The position numbers were made by a program, and so were the translations under genes. Under the pieces are notes generated by a model. The model saw nothing but the letters and a program-made list of their open reading frames with translations, was not told the origin of the DNA and made no database searches. This document shows, one piece after another, positions 8,976 through 17,987 of a DNA stretch of 64,000 bases (position 1 is the first letter of the stretch; each line of letters starts with the position of its first letter). The stretch is from Paenibacillus nuruki (lineage in GTDB: Bacteria > Bacillota > Bacilli > Paenibacillales > Paenibacillaceae), in NCBI RefSeq assembly GCF_001721045.1, contig NZ_MDER01000001.1, positions 30,707 to 94,706 on the forward strand, written 5' to 3'.

Positions 8976-10292
8976 TTACTCAGCTTGCTCAGCAGCTACA
9001 GGCTCAACTTCTTTGCTGTTATCTACCAAGACTTCGATTGTTTTACGCAATTTGATTTCGTCAGAAAGACTTGCAAGAGAACCATTAGCAGCAAGAATGT
9101 TACGAACTTCTTCAGCATCACGTTGGAATTGTCCAGCCATTTTTTCCAATTCCGCAGTTACTTCTTCTTCAGAAACTTCGATGTTTTCTTCTTTAGCGAT
9201 TTGTTCCAACACTAGGTTGTTACGAACGCGTTTGGAAGCTTCTTCTTTCATTTGCTCTTTAAGATCATCTGTTGTTTGACCAGAGAATCCTGTGTACATT
9301 TCAAGGTTCATACCTTGTTGACGAAGACGGTTGTCAAAGTCACGAACCATGTTTTCTGTTTCAGAGCTGATCATTGCTTCAGGAATTTCTACTTCAGCGT
9401 TTTCAGCTGCTTTTTCAACTGCTGCTGTTTCTTTTGCTGCTTTTACTTCGTTTTCTTTACGAGTAGCGATTTGAGATTTCAAATCTGCTTTGAACTCATC
9501 AAGAGTATCGAATTCACTTACATCTTTAGCAAACTCATCATCCAATTCAGGAAGATTTTTGCGTTTGATTTCGTGAAGTTTTACTTTGAATACTGCATCT
9601 TTACCAGCAAGTTCTACCGCATGGTAGCTGTCTGGGAAAGTTACACTTACGTCTTTGAAGTCACCAGTAGACATACCTACTACTTGCTCTTCAAATCCAG
9701 GGATAAAGGAGTTAGAACCCAATTCAAGAGAATAACGCTCTGCTTGTCCACCTTCGAATTGAACGCCATCTACAGAACCGTCGAAGTCAATAACAACTAC
9801 GTCTCCGTTTTCAGCAGCGCCTTCTTCAAGTACAGACAATTCAGCATGACGTTGTTGCAAACGTGTTAATTCTTCGTTCACGTCTTCTTCGCTAACTTCA
9901 GCTTTAGCAACAGGTACTTCTAGTCCTTTGTATTCGCCCAATTTAACTTCAGGTTTTACAGTAACTTTAGCTTTGAATTTGAAAGTTTCGCCTTTTGCGA
10001 ATTGCTCGATTTCGATTTCAGGACGATCAACCGGGAAAATATCTGCTTCGTCAACAGCTTCAGAGTAAGCTTCTGGAAGCAAGATATCGATTGCATCGTT
10101 GTAAAGACTTTCTACCCCAAAGCGTGCTTCGAAAATAGACCGTGGCACTTTACCTTTGCGGAAACCAGGGATGCTGGTTTTTTTAACTACTGTATTGAAT
10201 GCTTTATCAAGTGCCGCGCTTACACGCTCTGCACCTACTTCTACCTCAAGAACCCCAAGGTTCTTTTCTGTTTTTTCCCATTTTGCTGTCAT
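8976..10292 (-). CDS. tig: Trigger factor, ribosome-associated chaperone
   Basis: A chaperone that docks at the ribosomal tunnel exit and shields nascent chains. The ribosome-binding domain with GFRKGKVPRSIFEARFG (from residue 43) comes first, followed by an FKBP-like peptidyl-prolyl isomerase domain (about 150-245, GDVVVIDFDGSVDGVQFEGG) and a long helical C-terminal domain ending in an acidic tail. The 438-residue length is normal. An ATG follows a GGAGGGG ribosome site. It stands upstream of clpP with terminators between them. Confidence 0.97.
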   Translation of the reverse strand: MTAKWEKTEKNLGVLEVEVGAERVSAALDKAFNTVVKKTSIPGFRKGKVPRSIFEARFGVESLYNDAIDILLPEAYSEAVDEADIFPVDRPEIEIEQFAKGETFKFKAKVTVKPEVKLGEYKGLEVPVAKAEVSEEDVNEELTRLQQRHAELSVLEEGAAENGDVVVIDFDGSVDGVQFEGGQAERYSLELGSNSFIPGFEEQVVGMSTGDFKDVSVTFPDSYHAVELAGKDAVFKVKLHEIKRKNLPELDDEFAKDVSEFDTLDEFKADLKSQIATRKENEVKAAKETAAVEKAAENAEVEIPEAMISSETENMVRDFDNRLRQQGMNLEMYTGFSGQTTDDLKEQMKEEASKRVRNNLVLEQIAKEENIEVSEEEVTAELEKMAGQFQRDAEEVRNILAANGSLASLSDEIKLRKTIEVLVDNSKEVEPVAAEQAE

Positions 10293-10431
10293 TTCAAGTA
10301 TTCCCCTCCAAAAAATATTTCACATTGTATAAATGTTAATTTCACGTACAGAATAACCATTATAGTATATACAACTATCGATGGTTTTTCAAGCGTGATT
10401 CCTTTGATGGTCTGGACTCTCTGTTCTTGGA

Positions 10432-11322
10432 TCAAGAACGTGGCAATTGTCCTGACACAAATTGATGCATAGCGCGATAAGCTTGCTCATAGCGGAAGCG
10501 AATATTATCGGTTACGCCGTAGAGGAGACGGATGCTTTCTTCCTCCTTGGTGCCTTCTAGCGTCTCAGAAACGGTCTGGTGAAGAGCAGCTGCCCAAATA
10601 TCCAATTCGGCATCATCACCTCTGACAATGTACTGATAATTCGAAGTACCGTAAGCAGCCATCATAAATTGTGACCATAGTTCCTGAGCAAAATAAAACA
10701 GATTAGGCGCATCGCTTTCTGTTTTATCAGCCACTCGCTCCAAAATCTGAATAACCGGTAAAGGAAACTCGGCTGGCTCTAAAGGAACATTTTCAATCTC
10801 AACTTCTATCCATTCATGATCACGTTCAAAGCTTACATTACCCAAATGTCCACGCCTGCGCAACGTTTGCAAAATACGGAACTGAATTAACGGATGTTGC
10901 TTACCTGTTTTTAACCAATCAATCAATTCATCATCGATCTTCGGTTGATCGAGATAAGATAATTGTTCAAGTGCCAACAACGTACGTTCGGTTACCGGCT
11001 GTTCCATCGCTGTTTCTAATAATTTAGATTCATAAGAATGGTCTGCTGATTGCTTCCCTTTAATACGATCTCGCATGATTGTATCACTATTTGTATAATT
11101 TTCTTCATCTGCTTGTTGATCCAAAGCACTACTTTCGATAGCGGCTTCTGGAAAACTCATACGTAGCCAGCCCAAAAGCGATTCCCACTCTTCCATCTGT
11201 TGCTCGCTTTGTCCCTGACAATGCAGTAAAAAATCCAGCAAAGCCATGGCTTCACCGTATCGTTCGGTCTCTAACATATTGGTTAATTCAATCTGATAAA
11301 AGTCTAGCGTTTTGGGAAACAA
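10432..11322 (-). CDS. YsoA-like helical-repeat protein upstream of tig
   Basis: A 296-residue soluble, acidic, mostly helical protein without signal peptide. It has short helix pairs of the TPR/HEAT kind at both ends (for example residues 15-50 and 85-140). In B. subtilis the TPR protein YsoA lies next to tig, and by position and character this is probably its counterpart; no enzymatic motif is visible. The start is a TTG with AGGGA nine bases upstream. It probably has its own transcript, since 139 bp separate it from tig. Confidence 0.7.
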   Translation of the reverse strand: MFPKTLDFYQIELTNMLETERYGEAMALLDFLLHCQGQSEQQMEEWESLLGWLRMSFPEAAIESSALDQQADEENYTNSDTIMRDRIKGKQSADHSYESKLLETAMEQPVTERTLLALEQLSYLDQPKIDDELIDWLKTGKQHPLIQFRILQTLRRRGHLGNVSFERDHEWIEVEIENVPLEPAEFPLPVIQILERVADKTESDAPNLFYFAQELWSQFMMAAYGTSNYQYIVRGDDAELDIWAAALHQTVSETLEGTKEEESIRLLYGVTDNIRFRYEQAYRAMHQFVSGQLPRS

Positions 11323-11533
11323 AATAACATTCCCTGATGATTCTGTATGTGAATTCGTTGAGTCCGTTATAATAGCACCTCCTACATTTCAATGCTAACT
11401 GTATAATGAATAGGATAAAAATATTCATGAATATTAAGATTTTATGATTATAACATAGCTTGTCTCTGCTTCAAAAAGTATGTAACAGTTCTTGAATGAC
11501 TACATCACCATATTTTACAATCTAAAAAAAGTG

Positions 11534-11563
11534 TTGTCTTACTTATTAATGCTGTGCTATACT
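11534..11563 (+). promoter_or_regulatory. Promoter of tRNA-Arg (first copy)
   Basis: TTGTCT, an 18-bp spacer and TATACT lie 33 bp upstream of the tRNA 5' end, a good sigma-A layout. Confidence 0.65.
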
Positions 11564-11596
11564 ATTTTTGTTGCGCTTCAAACGCACATTCTATTT

Positions 11597-11670
<74 letters not shown>

Positions 11671-11675
11671 TAAAG

Positions 11676-11717
11676 AAAAGAAGTATTCTATATTTTATAG
11701 AATACTTCTTTTTTTTG
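11676..11717. terminator. Terminator after tRNA-Arg, also usable by the DUF438 gene
   Basis: A stem with arms AAGTATTCTATA and TATAGAATACTT has a T run on the plus side and A-rich flanks that give T on the minus side, suiting the convergent gene that ends at 11781. Confidence 0.85.
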
Positions 11718-11780
11718 TTTATTGATGTGTCTTTGCCGATAAAAACAGTTCTTTTTTATTATATAATTCATGCTACTGGT

Positions 11781-13016
11781 TTAGGATAAAATACGTTTTT
11801 GTCCTTCTAGTGCTTGGATCGGTTTGATATTTTGTGTGAATTCTAATGTTCCCATGTATTTACCTTCTTGATCTCGAATCGCAAAATAACGAATATAGAT
11901 AAATTGATCTTTTAACGGAATCCAGAAATCTTCTATATCTTTCACGCCTGCTTTGAAATCTCGAAGCAATTCTTCAACGACATGAACACTTTGTGGAGGA
12001 TGACAATTTTGTACAGTTCGACCGATCACAGCTTTGGTGCGAGCAAAGATTCGTTCTTTGCCATGGGAGAAATAACGAACCACATCATTTTCATCAATAA
12101 ATGTAAGATCAACAGGTAAATGATTCATCATCAGCTCTAACTGCTGTATAGAAAGTATGCCTGTTTCGAGATGAATATAACCTGAACGTTCTTCAGTAGA
12201 CTGTACAGGTAATGGCTGGCGGTCAGGCTTCCATTCATGTTCAGGATCAATTAAGCAAAATCCGATCTGGTCACTCTCCCGAGCAATCGATACCCATTCA
12301 TCTTCTGTTAATTTATCCAGCGCCATAGGTAGTAAAATATGTTCTTCTTTGAAAATCATCTCACTGACTTCACGACTGACTTGTTCGATACAAGCAATCA
12401 CTTGTTCTGCATTGCCCTTGTAATCGATCAGGTATTGTTTGGCTTCTTTGATCGCTCCACGAATCGCATCATCGACACCCCACATCACTTTGGTTGGTCC
12501 GAAAATGCCGTACTTTTCTAAAAACGGAAAAATCAAATTTTCTTTACGACTGTAATGCTTGTCCACATCATATAATAAACTTAAATCTTCCAGTAATTTA
12601 AGACGGTTATGCTCGTCATCTGATTTACGAAATTGATCTAGATGCAGACTGATTGAGAAATGCAATAAACGATCCAATTCTGCATTTTCTTTTTTTAATG
12701 TATACACAGGGTGTCCTGGTTGTTCTTCTGGTTGATGAGAACGATGAATATCTTGTATAGAGCCTTTGAAAATCGCTGCATGGACACTACATAATCGTTG
12801 TACCTCTTCAACAGGAATCCCTTCGTCTTCCATCAAGGATTGTTCCAAAATCGAAATTTCCTCTACCGTAATATCACCTACGGCTTCTGTAAATCTGGCT
12901 TTGACTTCTTCCGTACTTTTGCCTTGATGAAGTTCTTTGATAATTTCTTTAAGTAGTTGTTGGCGGTTGTTGTCTAACGAACTACGGTGTTCCCGGTTGT
13001 TAATTAATTCACTCAT
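11781..13016 (-). CDS. DUF438 / hemerythrin / PAS domain protein, probable redox or nitric-oxide sensor
   Basis: The N-terminal region (about 1-75) matches the DUF438 type (SELINNREHR, HQGKSTEEVKARF). A hemerythrin-like helical domain follows at about 100-245, with candidate di-iron ligands in HLDQF, KHYSRKENLIFP and FKEEHILLP. The C-terminal part (about 285-405) is a PAS domain with YFSHGKERIFARTKAVIGRTVQNCHPP. Relatives have been linked to oxygen or NO handling, but the exact role is open. I set the start at the ATG at 13016 (411 residues), since AAGGA lies nine bases upstream; an extension of 37 residues would run through two palindromic operators. Those operators (13066-13080 and 13112-13129) suggest iron- and oxygen-responsive control. 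Confidence 0.85.
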   Translation of the reverse strand: MSELINNREHRSSLDNNRQQLLKEIIKELHQGKSTEEVKARFTEAVGDITVEEISILEQSLMEDEGIPVEEVQRLCSVHAAIFKGSIQDIHRSHQPEEQPGHPVYTLKKENAELDRLLHFSISLHLDQFRKSDDEHNRLKLLEDLSLLYDVDKHYSRKENLIFPFLEKYGIFGPTKVMWGVDDAIRGAIKEAKQYLIDYKGNAEQVIACIEQVSREVSEMIFKEEHILLPMALDKLTEDEWVSIARESDQIGFCLIDPEHEWKPDRQPLPVQSTEERSGYIHLETGILSIQQLELMMNHLPVDLTFIDENDVVRYFSHGKERIFARTKAVIGRTVQNCHPPQSVHVVEELLRDFKAGVKDIEDFWIPLKDQFIYIRYFAIRDQEGKYMGTLEFTQNIKPIQALEGQKRILS

Positions 13017-13065
13017 GATATCCATTCCTTCCGTATCGACCCTGCTTGATAATTCTATTATTAAC

Positions 13066-13080
13066 TGAGAATTATTCTCA
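13066..13080. promoter_or_regulatory. Fur-family operator upstream of the DUF438 gene
   Basis: TGAGAATTATTCTCA is a perfect 7-1-7 inverted repeat, the architecture of Bacillus Fur and related boxes. It overlaps the spacer of a possible minus-strand promoter TTGAGA-18 bp-TAGAAT. Confidence 0.65.
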
Positions 13081-13111
13081 AACAGATCGTAACATGCGCT
13101 TAATACCAACG

Positions 13112-13129
13112 TAGTGATTGCAATCACTA
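13112..13129. promoter_or_regulatory. Crp/Fnr-type palindrome upstream of the DUF438 gene
   Basis: TAGTGATTGCAATCACTA is a perfect palindrome with the GTGA-N6-TCAC layout of Crp/Fnr-family sites. It lies about 100 bp upstream of the start codon, further out than the Fur-like box. Confidence 0.55.
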
Positions 13130-13151
13130 TCGATACGATTGACTGAAATAA

Positions 13152-13184
13152 GAAAAAGCCTTTCTTTTATCATCAAGAAAGGCA
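13152..13184 (-). terminator. Terminator after the Gfo/Idh gene
   Basis: The arms GCCTTTCTT and AAGAAAGGC enclose an eight-base loop and are followed on the minus strand by TTTTTCTTATTT. Confidence 0.85.
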
Positions 13185-13205
13185 GGTGCATATCATGAAT
13201 AGCTT

Positions 13206-14498
13206 CTATTGATTAAAATGAACCAAGCCATCGATTTTGACAGGTAAGCCGGTACGGATCGATTGATTAGCCGCTATGCCTGTTAAAATAGAGCGTGCTC
13301 CATCGACATGATCGGCTGCGCGGTGAAATGGATCTTCAACAGGCTCGCCGAATAAATCGTTCAGAAGAACAGGATCACCGCCACCATGACCGCCTTCTTT
13401 TTCTTCCACTTCTACTTCGTAGGCTTCCGCGAACATAGGGAATACTTTGATCGTTTTGCGCTTGAGAGCACCTTCGTCTGCTTTTTCTCCGCCTGCATTT
13501 ACATAAGATTTCTCGACAACTTCCATTTCGATACGTCCTTTGGTTCCGTTAAAAGCGATACGGTATCCTTCCCACGGCATATACGCATTTAGAGAGTACG
13601 TGAGCATCGCTTTATTTTTGTACCGAACCACAACGCTCATCGTGTCCTCTATATTAATTCCATCTCCAAACACACTCTGATCTCGAATATAGCCGTCTTC
13701 ATGTTCAGCATCCAGATACATCGCTTTTAGATTCGGATTGGTATCTAGTGGTAACGCAAACGGATCATTTTTAGTGACTTCGCTGCCTGTAGAACGTGCA
13801 TAAAAATGAGTTTCTCCTCGTTCTTCTGCATTTTCACGTCCATAAAATAATAAGTCTCCCATAGCAAATACCGTATCCGGTTGTGAACCGATCCAGAAGT
13901 TCACCAGATCGAAATGATGAGTTGATTTGTGTACTAATAATCCACCGCTATTGCGCTTGTCTCGATGCCAGCGACGGAAATAGTCTGCTCCATGTTCGGT
14001 ATTCAGCAACCATTCAAAATGAACAGAAGTCACATCGCCAATCGTGCCATCTGCAATCAATTCTCGTGCTTTGGTATGATGAGGAGCATAACGATAATTA
14101 AATGTCACACGTACTTTCTGACCGGTACGCTCTACTGCATCGATAATTTCCTGACATTTATGTTCGTCTACTGTCATCGGTTTTTCTGTGATCACATCGC
14201 ATCCTAATTCCAGTGCTTTGATAATATAACGATGATGGGTACGATCGACACTGGTGACAATCACAACATCTGGCTGTTTGTCATGAATCATTTGCTCGAA
14301 TTGATCTGCGGTATATAAATCTACAGCATGGTAATTGTATTTATTTTGTAATAATTGATTAGCATGACGTGCGCGAGTGCTATTGATATCACATAGTCCT
14401 ACTAATTCTGAAGTCTCTCGGTATGTATTTGCTATAGCTCCATAGAAAAATTCAGCCCGTCCACCTGTACCTACCAATACATATTTTTTTAAAGTCAT
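13206..14498 (-). CDS. Gfo/Idh/MocA family oxidoreductase
   Basis: An NAD(P)-dependent sugar or cyclitol dehydrogenase-like enzyme. The N-terminal Rossmann fold opens with KKYVLVGTGGRAEFFYGA. The family motif EKPMT is near residue 110, and a C-terminal alpha/beta domain follows (HKSTHHFDLVNFW near 195). The length of about 430 is longer than simple inositol dehydrogenases (about 340) and resembles the glycoside-processing members. I chose the ATG at 14498 because GAGGGG lies eight bases upstream. It is divergent from an AraC regulator, so it is probably an inducible carbohydrate function; substrate unknown. It should not be taken as iolG of the distant iol cluster. Confidence 0.85.
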   Translation of the reverse strand: MTLKKYVLVGTGGRAEFFYGAIANTYRETSELVGLCDINSTRARHANQLLQNKYNYHAVDLYTADQFEQMIHDKQPDVVIVTSVDRTHHRYIIKALELGCDVITEKPMTVDEHKCQEIIDAVERTGQKVRVTFNYRYAPHHTKARELIADGTIGDVTSVHFEWLLNTEHGADYFRRWHRDKRNSGGLLVHKSTHHFDLVNFWIGSQPDTVFAMGDLLFYGRENAEERGETHFYARSTGSEVTKNDPFALPLDTNPNLKAMYLDAEHEDGYIRDQSVFGDGINIEDTMSVVVRYKNKAMLTYSLNAYMPWEGYRIAFNGTKGRIEMEVVEKSYVNAGGEKADEGALKRKTIKVFPMFAEAYEVEVEEKEGGHGGGDPVLLNDLFGEPVEDPFHRAADHVDGARSILTGIAANQSIRTGLPVKIDGLVHFNQ

Positions 14499-14625
14499 GC
14501 TGTTTTCCCCTCTCATCACTGTATAATTGGTTATCCAAAGAGTAGCAAATAAAGCATGATATTTCTCCGCAAATCTTGTTTTATTTCATATATACCGCTT
14601 ATTTTGTTGTGATATACTTATTTTA

Positions 14626-14639
14626 AGAGAACGCTTACA
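14626..14639. promoter_or_regulatory. Possible CcpA (cre) site between Gfo/Idh and AraC genes
   Basis: AGAGAACGCTTACA differs from the cre consensus TGWNANCGNTNWCA only at its first base. It lies eight bases after a TATACT -10-like box in the AraC direction, where a roadblock site would be expected. Confidence 0.45.
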
Positions 14640-14693
14640 GATATAAATATACATATTGTACATATAAGCTTATCCATCAGGAGGACGTGGAAT

Positions 14694-15581
14694 ATGAATC
14701 ATGCAGATAAGACACGATCAAGCTTGACCGATACTCAGACTCCCCATTCACTCACGGTAGAATATGCAGGACGGAGCGATTATTTTGCGATGACCCATGA
14801 GCATTTTCATCCTCATTATGAAGTGTATATTTTGCTATCAGGGGAACGGCATTATTTTATACGAGATCAGATCTATCGTGTACAACAAGGAGATATTGTT
14901 TTTATCGCCAAAAATGAATTACATCGTACGCTTCCTGCTGAACTGCCTGAGCATGAACGTATTGTGATGTACTTTAATGATCATTTTGCTGAAAATCATT
15001 TTGCCGGACATAGTGCCTGGATATTGTCTTTATTTCAGTCCAAGCAACCTGTTTTTCATTTATCTGCACGAGAGCAATCTCATCTGAATCCTCTTATACA
15101 AAAACTATTGCGTGAGTTAACCGTACAAGCGCCGGGCTATGAATTATGTATGCAGTGTATTGTGACTGAATTATTAATTACCTGTGCTCGTCTCCATCGT
15201 GAGCAAGCTCAGCTCCCTGTCACAATCGGAACTGAAGCTCATCAGCATATGTCTGAAGTGGCTCGCTACATTAAGTCTCATTATCAACAGGAGATTTCGT
15301 TGCCTTTGCTCGCAGAACAATTTCATTTAAGCCCGTCATACCTCAGTCGTATTTTCAAAAAAACAACAGGATTCAGTATCACCGAATATTTGAATACTAT
15401 ACGTATTCAAGAAGCACAGCGATTATTACGAGAATCTGAGTTTAAAATTATTGATATCGCAAATATCGTAGGCTTCGGTAACTTTTCGCATTTCGGTAAA
15501 ATGTTTAAGCATCTATCTCAGGTAAGCCCTCGTGAGTATCGGGACTCAGCCAAGCATCTGGGTATACAGATATCCAAATAG
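14694..15581 (+). CDS. AraC-family transcriptional regulator with cupin sensor domain
   Basis: A 295-residue regulator: an N-terminal cupin (about residues 20-110; HEHFHPHYEVYILLSGERHY, typical ligand-sensing beta barrel) and a C-terminal pair of helix-turn-helix units (about 188-290; ISLPLLAEQFHLSPSYLSRIFKKTTG then IIDIANIVGFGNFSHFGKMFK). The ATG is preceded by AGGAGG. It is transcribed away from the Gfo/Idh gene across a 195 bp region and is likely its regulator. It ends one base before the convergent acetyltransferase gene. Confidence 0.93.
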   Translation: MNHADKTRSSLTDTQTPHSLTVEYAGRSDYFAMTHEHFHPHYEVYILLSGERHYFIRDQIYRVQQGDIVFIAKNELHRTLPAELPEHERIVMYFNDHFAENHFAGHSAWILSLFQSKQPVFHLSAREQSHLNPLIQKLLRELTVQAPGYELCMQCIVTELLITCARLHREQAQLPVTIGTEAHQHMSEVARYIKSHYQQEISLPLLAEQFHLSPSYLSRIFKKTTGFSITEYLNTIRIQEAQRLLRESEFKIIDIANIVGFGNFSHFGKMFKHLSQVSPREYRDSAKHLGIQISK

Positions 15582-15582
15582 A

Positions 15583-16128
15583 TTAGTGTATCGCTTGATG
15601 TTGTAGCCATTCTTTTTTGAGCAATGCATATTGAAATGTATTTTCGTATTTAGGAGTGCCATCTTCATAAGTGGTCATCGATACAAATTCAACAAAACAA
15701 CCTTCTTGGCGCATATGGAATCGTTCACATAGTTTTTGTGATCTGTGATTATCATCTTCAACGTATGCATATAGTCTTCTTGCATCCATTTGTGTAAATA
15801 GATATGCTAGAAGCGCTTTTACACTTTCACTAGCATAGCCTTTGCCTTCACATCGAGCATTAAAATTCCAACCTATACAATAGGTATCCGGTTCTTCTTT
15901 TAACGCAAATAACTCTCCTATCAGTTCATTGCTTTCTTTCAAGCAGACTGCTATATAAGAATCATCTTTACTTCTTTTTTCAATTTTCAAATGTGCTTCT
16001 TGTAATGTACTGATCTTATCATCCAGAAAACAATTCACTCTCGGATGTCCTAGATATTCTAATAGACCTTCGGCATCTGCTTCAATAAAATTTCTCAATC
16101 GTAATCGCTCTGTTTCAATATTGTGCAT
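15583..16128 (-). CDS. GNAT-family N-acetyltransferase (RimJ/RimL type)
   Basis: Acetyl-CoA dependent acetyltransferase of the RimJ/RimL subgroup. It opens with IETERLRLRNFIEADAEGLLEYL, has the acetyl-CoA-binding segment NARCEGKGYASESVKALLAYLF near residues 95-115, and the late motif YVEDDNHRSQKLCERFHMRQEG. The ATG at 16128 (181 residues) has AGGAG seven bases upstream, whereas the longer frame would extend through that ribosome site. Substrate cannot be told: a protein N-terminus, antibiotic or small amine are all possible. Confidence 0.88.
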   Translation of the reverse strand: MHNIETERLRLRNFIEADAEGLLEYLGHPRVNCFLDDKISTLQEAHLKIEKRSKDDSYIAVCLKESNELIGELFALKEEPDTYCIGWNFNARCEGKGYASESVKALLAYLFTQMDARRLYAYVEDDNHRSQKLCERFHMRQEGCFVEFVSMTTYEDGTPKYENTFQYALLKKEWLQHQAIH

Positions 16129-16215
16129 GATTGTTCTCCTATTATTTTTTTGATTAGAACCTATGTATAGCATATCGTAATGCTATGCTACATTCAATTA
16201 AAGGAGCCTAAAGCA

Positions 16216-16725
16216 GTGAATGACTTTTATCATGCGCTAGCCTATGTCAATCAAATGATCTATATACCTAATCAATTCATAATCAAAGCTGTCCAAGCAG
16301 AAGCACAAAATGCAGATTATGGTGCAGGAATTTTTCAGTTAAATTCTAAATCTATTCGATTTCGAGTCGCAAAAATAACACCTACTAAGATCGGACAATT
16401 TGTTGCTTTTTGGGAAAAAGATGAGCATGATAAAAACCAACCTTTTTCATATGCAAAGGCTACAGATTTATTGGTGATCAATACGTTTACTAGCGATAAT
16501 CATTGGGGGCAATTTGTATTTCCCAAAGAAGTACTTCTCAAACAAAACATCCTCAAAACAGCTACAACAAAAGGAAAAATGGCTATTAGAGTGTATCCTA
16601 AATGGGAAAAGCCTACTAGCAAACAAGCGATCGACACACAGAAATGGCAATTAGACTATTTTGTGGAGCTCAATGATTCGGATTGTTTAGCTATACCCCA
16701 GTTATTGAATCTATACACTACTTGA
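16216..16725 (+). CDS. MepB-like protein
   Basis: A 169-residue soluble protein that resembles MepB of Staphylococcus aureus (the third gene of mepRAB, function unknown): YGAGIFQLNSKSIRFRVAKITPTKIGQFVAFWEK, then an internal LLVINTFTSDNHWGQFVFPKEVL and IRVYPKWE near the end. No membrane segment. I chose the GTG at 16216, which has AAGGAG nine bases upstream; the upstream ATG at 16180 has no ribosome site. No mepA or mepR relative lies next to it here. Confidence 0.75.
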   Translation: MNDFYHALAYVNQMIYIPNQFIIKAVQAEAQNADYGAGIFQLNSKSIRFRVAKITPTKIGQFVAFWEKDEHDKNQPFSYAKATDLLVINTFTSDNHWGQFVFPKEVLLKQNILKTATTKGKMAIRVYPKWEKPTSKQAIDTQKWQLDYFVELNDSDCLAIPQLLNLYTT

Positions 16726-16739
16726 AATAGAATGCCTAA

Positions 16740-16799
16740 AAAAAGACTTCTATCTCCACCGATGGATACCATCGAAGTGTGAGGATAGAAGCCTTTTTG
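16740..16799. terminator. Bidirectional terminator
   Basis: A long stem with the arms GACTTCTATC and GGATAGAAGCC, plus inner CGATGG/CCATCG pairs, has T runs on both sides. It serves the convergent MepB-like gene and the 146-residue gene. Confidence 0.85.
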
Positions 16800-16813
16800 A
16801 TTTCATACAGTTA

Positions 16814-17254
16814 TTAAGCAGGTAACAAACCTCGTAAAGCTAGTGAAATAGTGCCTCCACCTTGCTCCAGCACAACCCAGTTTACAGCCAGCGCATTTTT
16901 TAATTGTTCGATCTGATCAGGACTAAGCTTGATATCATCTAAGCGACCTTCGCCTTCAGTATAATCATCATCTTCCTCAAGCAAAAATCGGTAATCCAAC
17001 CACATTTTAAGCCCCTGAACCGTATTAAATGTAATTCGGTATCCCTCTTTGACCGCTTGCACTAAAGGTTCTCCATGCTCTGCCGCATAGGTGAACCATT
17101 CTTGAAAATCAGTCTGTGAAGAAGTGATCTGTTCCAATGGAGCTACGTCTTGACGCTCCAAAGCATCGATCAGTTGGTCTTGCGTTATTCCATCACGACG
17201 TAAGCGTTCTAGAATCAATGCAGTACGTTGTGACACTTTAACTTGTACACTCAT
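16814..17254 (-). CDS. Small protein of unknown function
   Basis: I do not recognise a family. The 146-residue protein is acidic and soluble. Residues 1-35 (VSQRTALILERLRRDGITQDQLIDALE) could form a short helical, perhaps helix-turn-helix, unit. A linker and a C-terminal part with LSPDQIEQLKNALAVNWVVLEQGGG follow. A GGAGG site seven bases before the ATG and a strong terminator after the stop support expression. It is followed downstream only by the convergent MepB-like gene. Confidence 0.65.
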   Translation of the reverse strand: MSVQVKVSQRTALILERLRRDGITQDQLIDALERQDVAPLEQITSSQTDFQEWFTYAAEHGEPLVQAVKEGYRITFNTVQGLKMWLDYRFLLEEDDDYTEGEGRLDDIKLSPDQIEQLKNALAVNWVVLEQGGGTISLALRGLLPA

Positions 17255-17293
17255 GATGATTCCTCCAAGATTAGTGGTCAGATTGATGGTTCG

Positions 17294-17713
17294 TTAATGT
17301 TCGTCTCTTCGCATAACTTTCATATTGGCGAGTACCAGTGCACCTAGCAATACAGCAATCGAAATCGACCATAATAATGTATTCGATGCATTGGTGTAAT
17401 CAATAATAATTAACCGAATAATCGCTGTAATACCAATATAGATAAAATAACGTAATGGGAAATGGAATCCACTTTTGAAATACTGAATAATTAATGCAAT
17501 AAATTCAAAATACAAAAAGAAGACCAAAAGCTGTTCTGTAAATTCATAATCGGTTTTACCTACATCTGAATCAATAAACATAAAGCTAAAAATATACCAT
17601 GTTTCTTTCAATAGAAAAAAGGTCAATGTGAAACCTACCAATACAAGGGTTACATTTAATATCCCTTGTAAAATAGCAGGCACTTTATAAACATAATTCA
17701 TCCACGGTTTCAA
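17294..17713 (-). CDS. PsiE-like (phosphate-starvation-inducible) membrane protein
   Basis: A four-helix inner-membrane protein. Hydrophobic segments lie at about residues 12-37, 58-78, 82-103 and 108-128 and are separated by short loops, with basic residues at the C-terminus (KVMRRDEH). The pattern and length (139 residues) match the PsiE/YaaH-type family, whose biochemical role is unknown. A start at TTG 17713 is preferred because GGAGG is six bases upstream; the ATG two codons earlier touches the ribosome site. It precedes the 146-residue gene by 39 bp, so the two may be one transcript. Confidence 0.72.
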   Translation of the reverse strand: MKPWMNYVYKVPAILQGILNVTLVLVGFTLTFFLLKETWYIFSFMFIDSDVGKTDYEFTEQLLVFFLYFEFIALIIQYFKSGFHFPLRYFIYIGITAIIRLIIIDYTNASNTLLWSISIAVLLGALVLANMKVMRRDEH

Positions 17714-17987
17714 GGTCATCCTCCTTATAGCTTGCTCATTTCAGCTTATTACTTGTTGACGATTGGATTATAAATATAGACAAAGATGTTGAATATTCAT
17801 GCTGTATCTCTAGATTATACAGGCGGAATTGAGATGCCGCAATGAAACGATACAACGGTTTACATTCATATTTACATTTTACTTTTTATACCATTTATTA
17901 CTAAAAATTTATTTATTGATTAATTCATACAATTAACTTATTATAGATTCTGCAAGCCCATCTTATACTAAGAGGAGTGATTTGTTT

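Noticed and set aside
9252..9869. A 205-codon open frame on the plus strand opposite tig
   Set aside because: It is antisense to a clear trigger factor gene, Phe/Cys/Tyr-rich in the way mirror frames of Lys/Glu-rich genes are, and has no ribosome site.
13017..13127. N-terminal extension of the DUF438 protein by 37 residues
   Set aside because: The extension would be encoded by the two palindromic operators and a ribosome site, and its sequence does not resemble the family.
13206..14498. Gfo/Idh gene as the missing inositol dehydrogenase iolG
   Set aside because: It is about 90 residues longer than typical IolG, lies 32 kb from the iol operon, has its own divergent AraC regulator and no 11-bp operator repeats.
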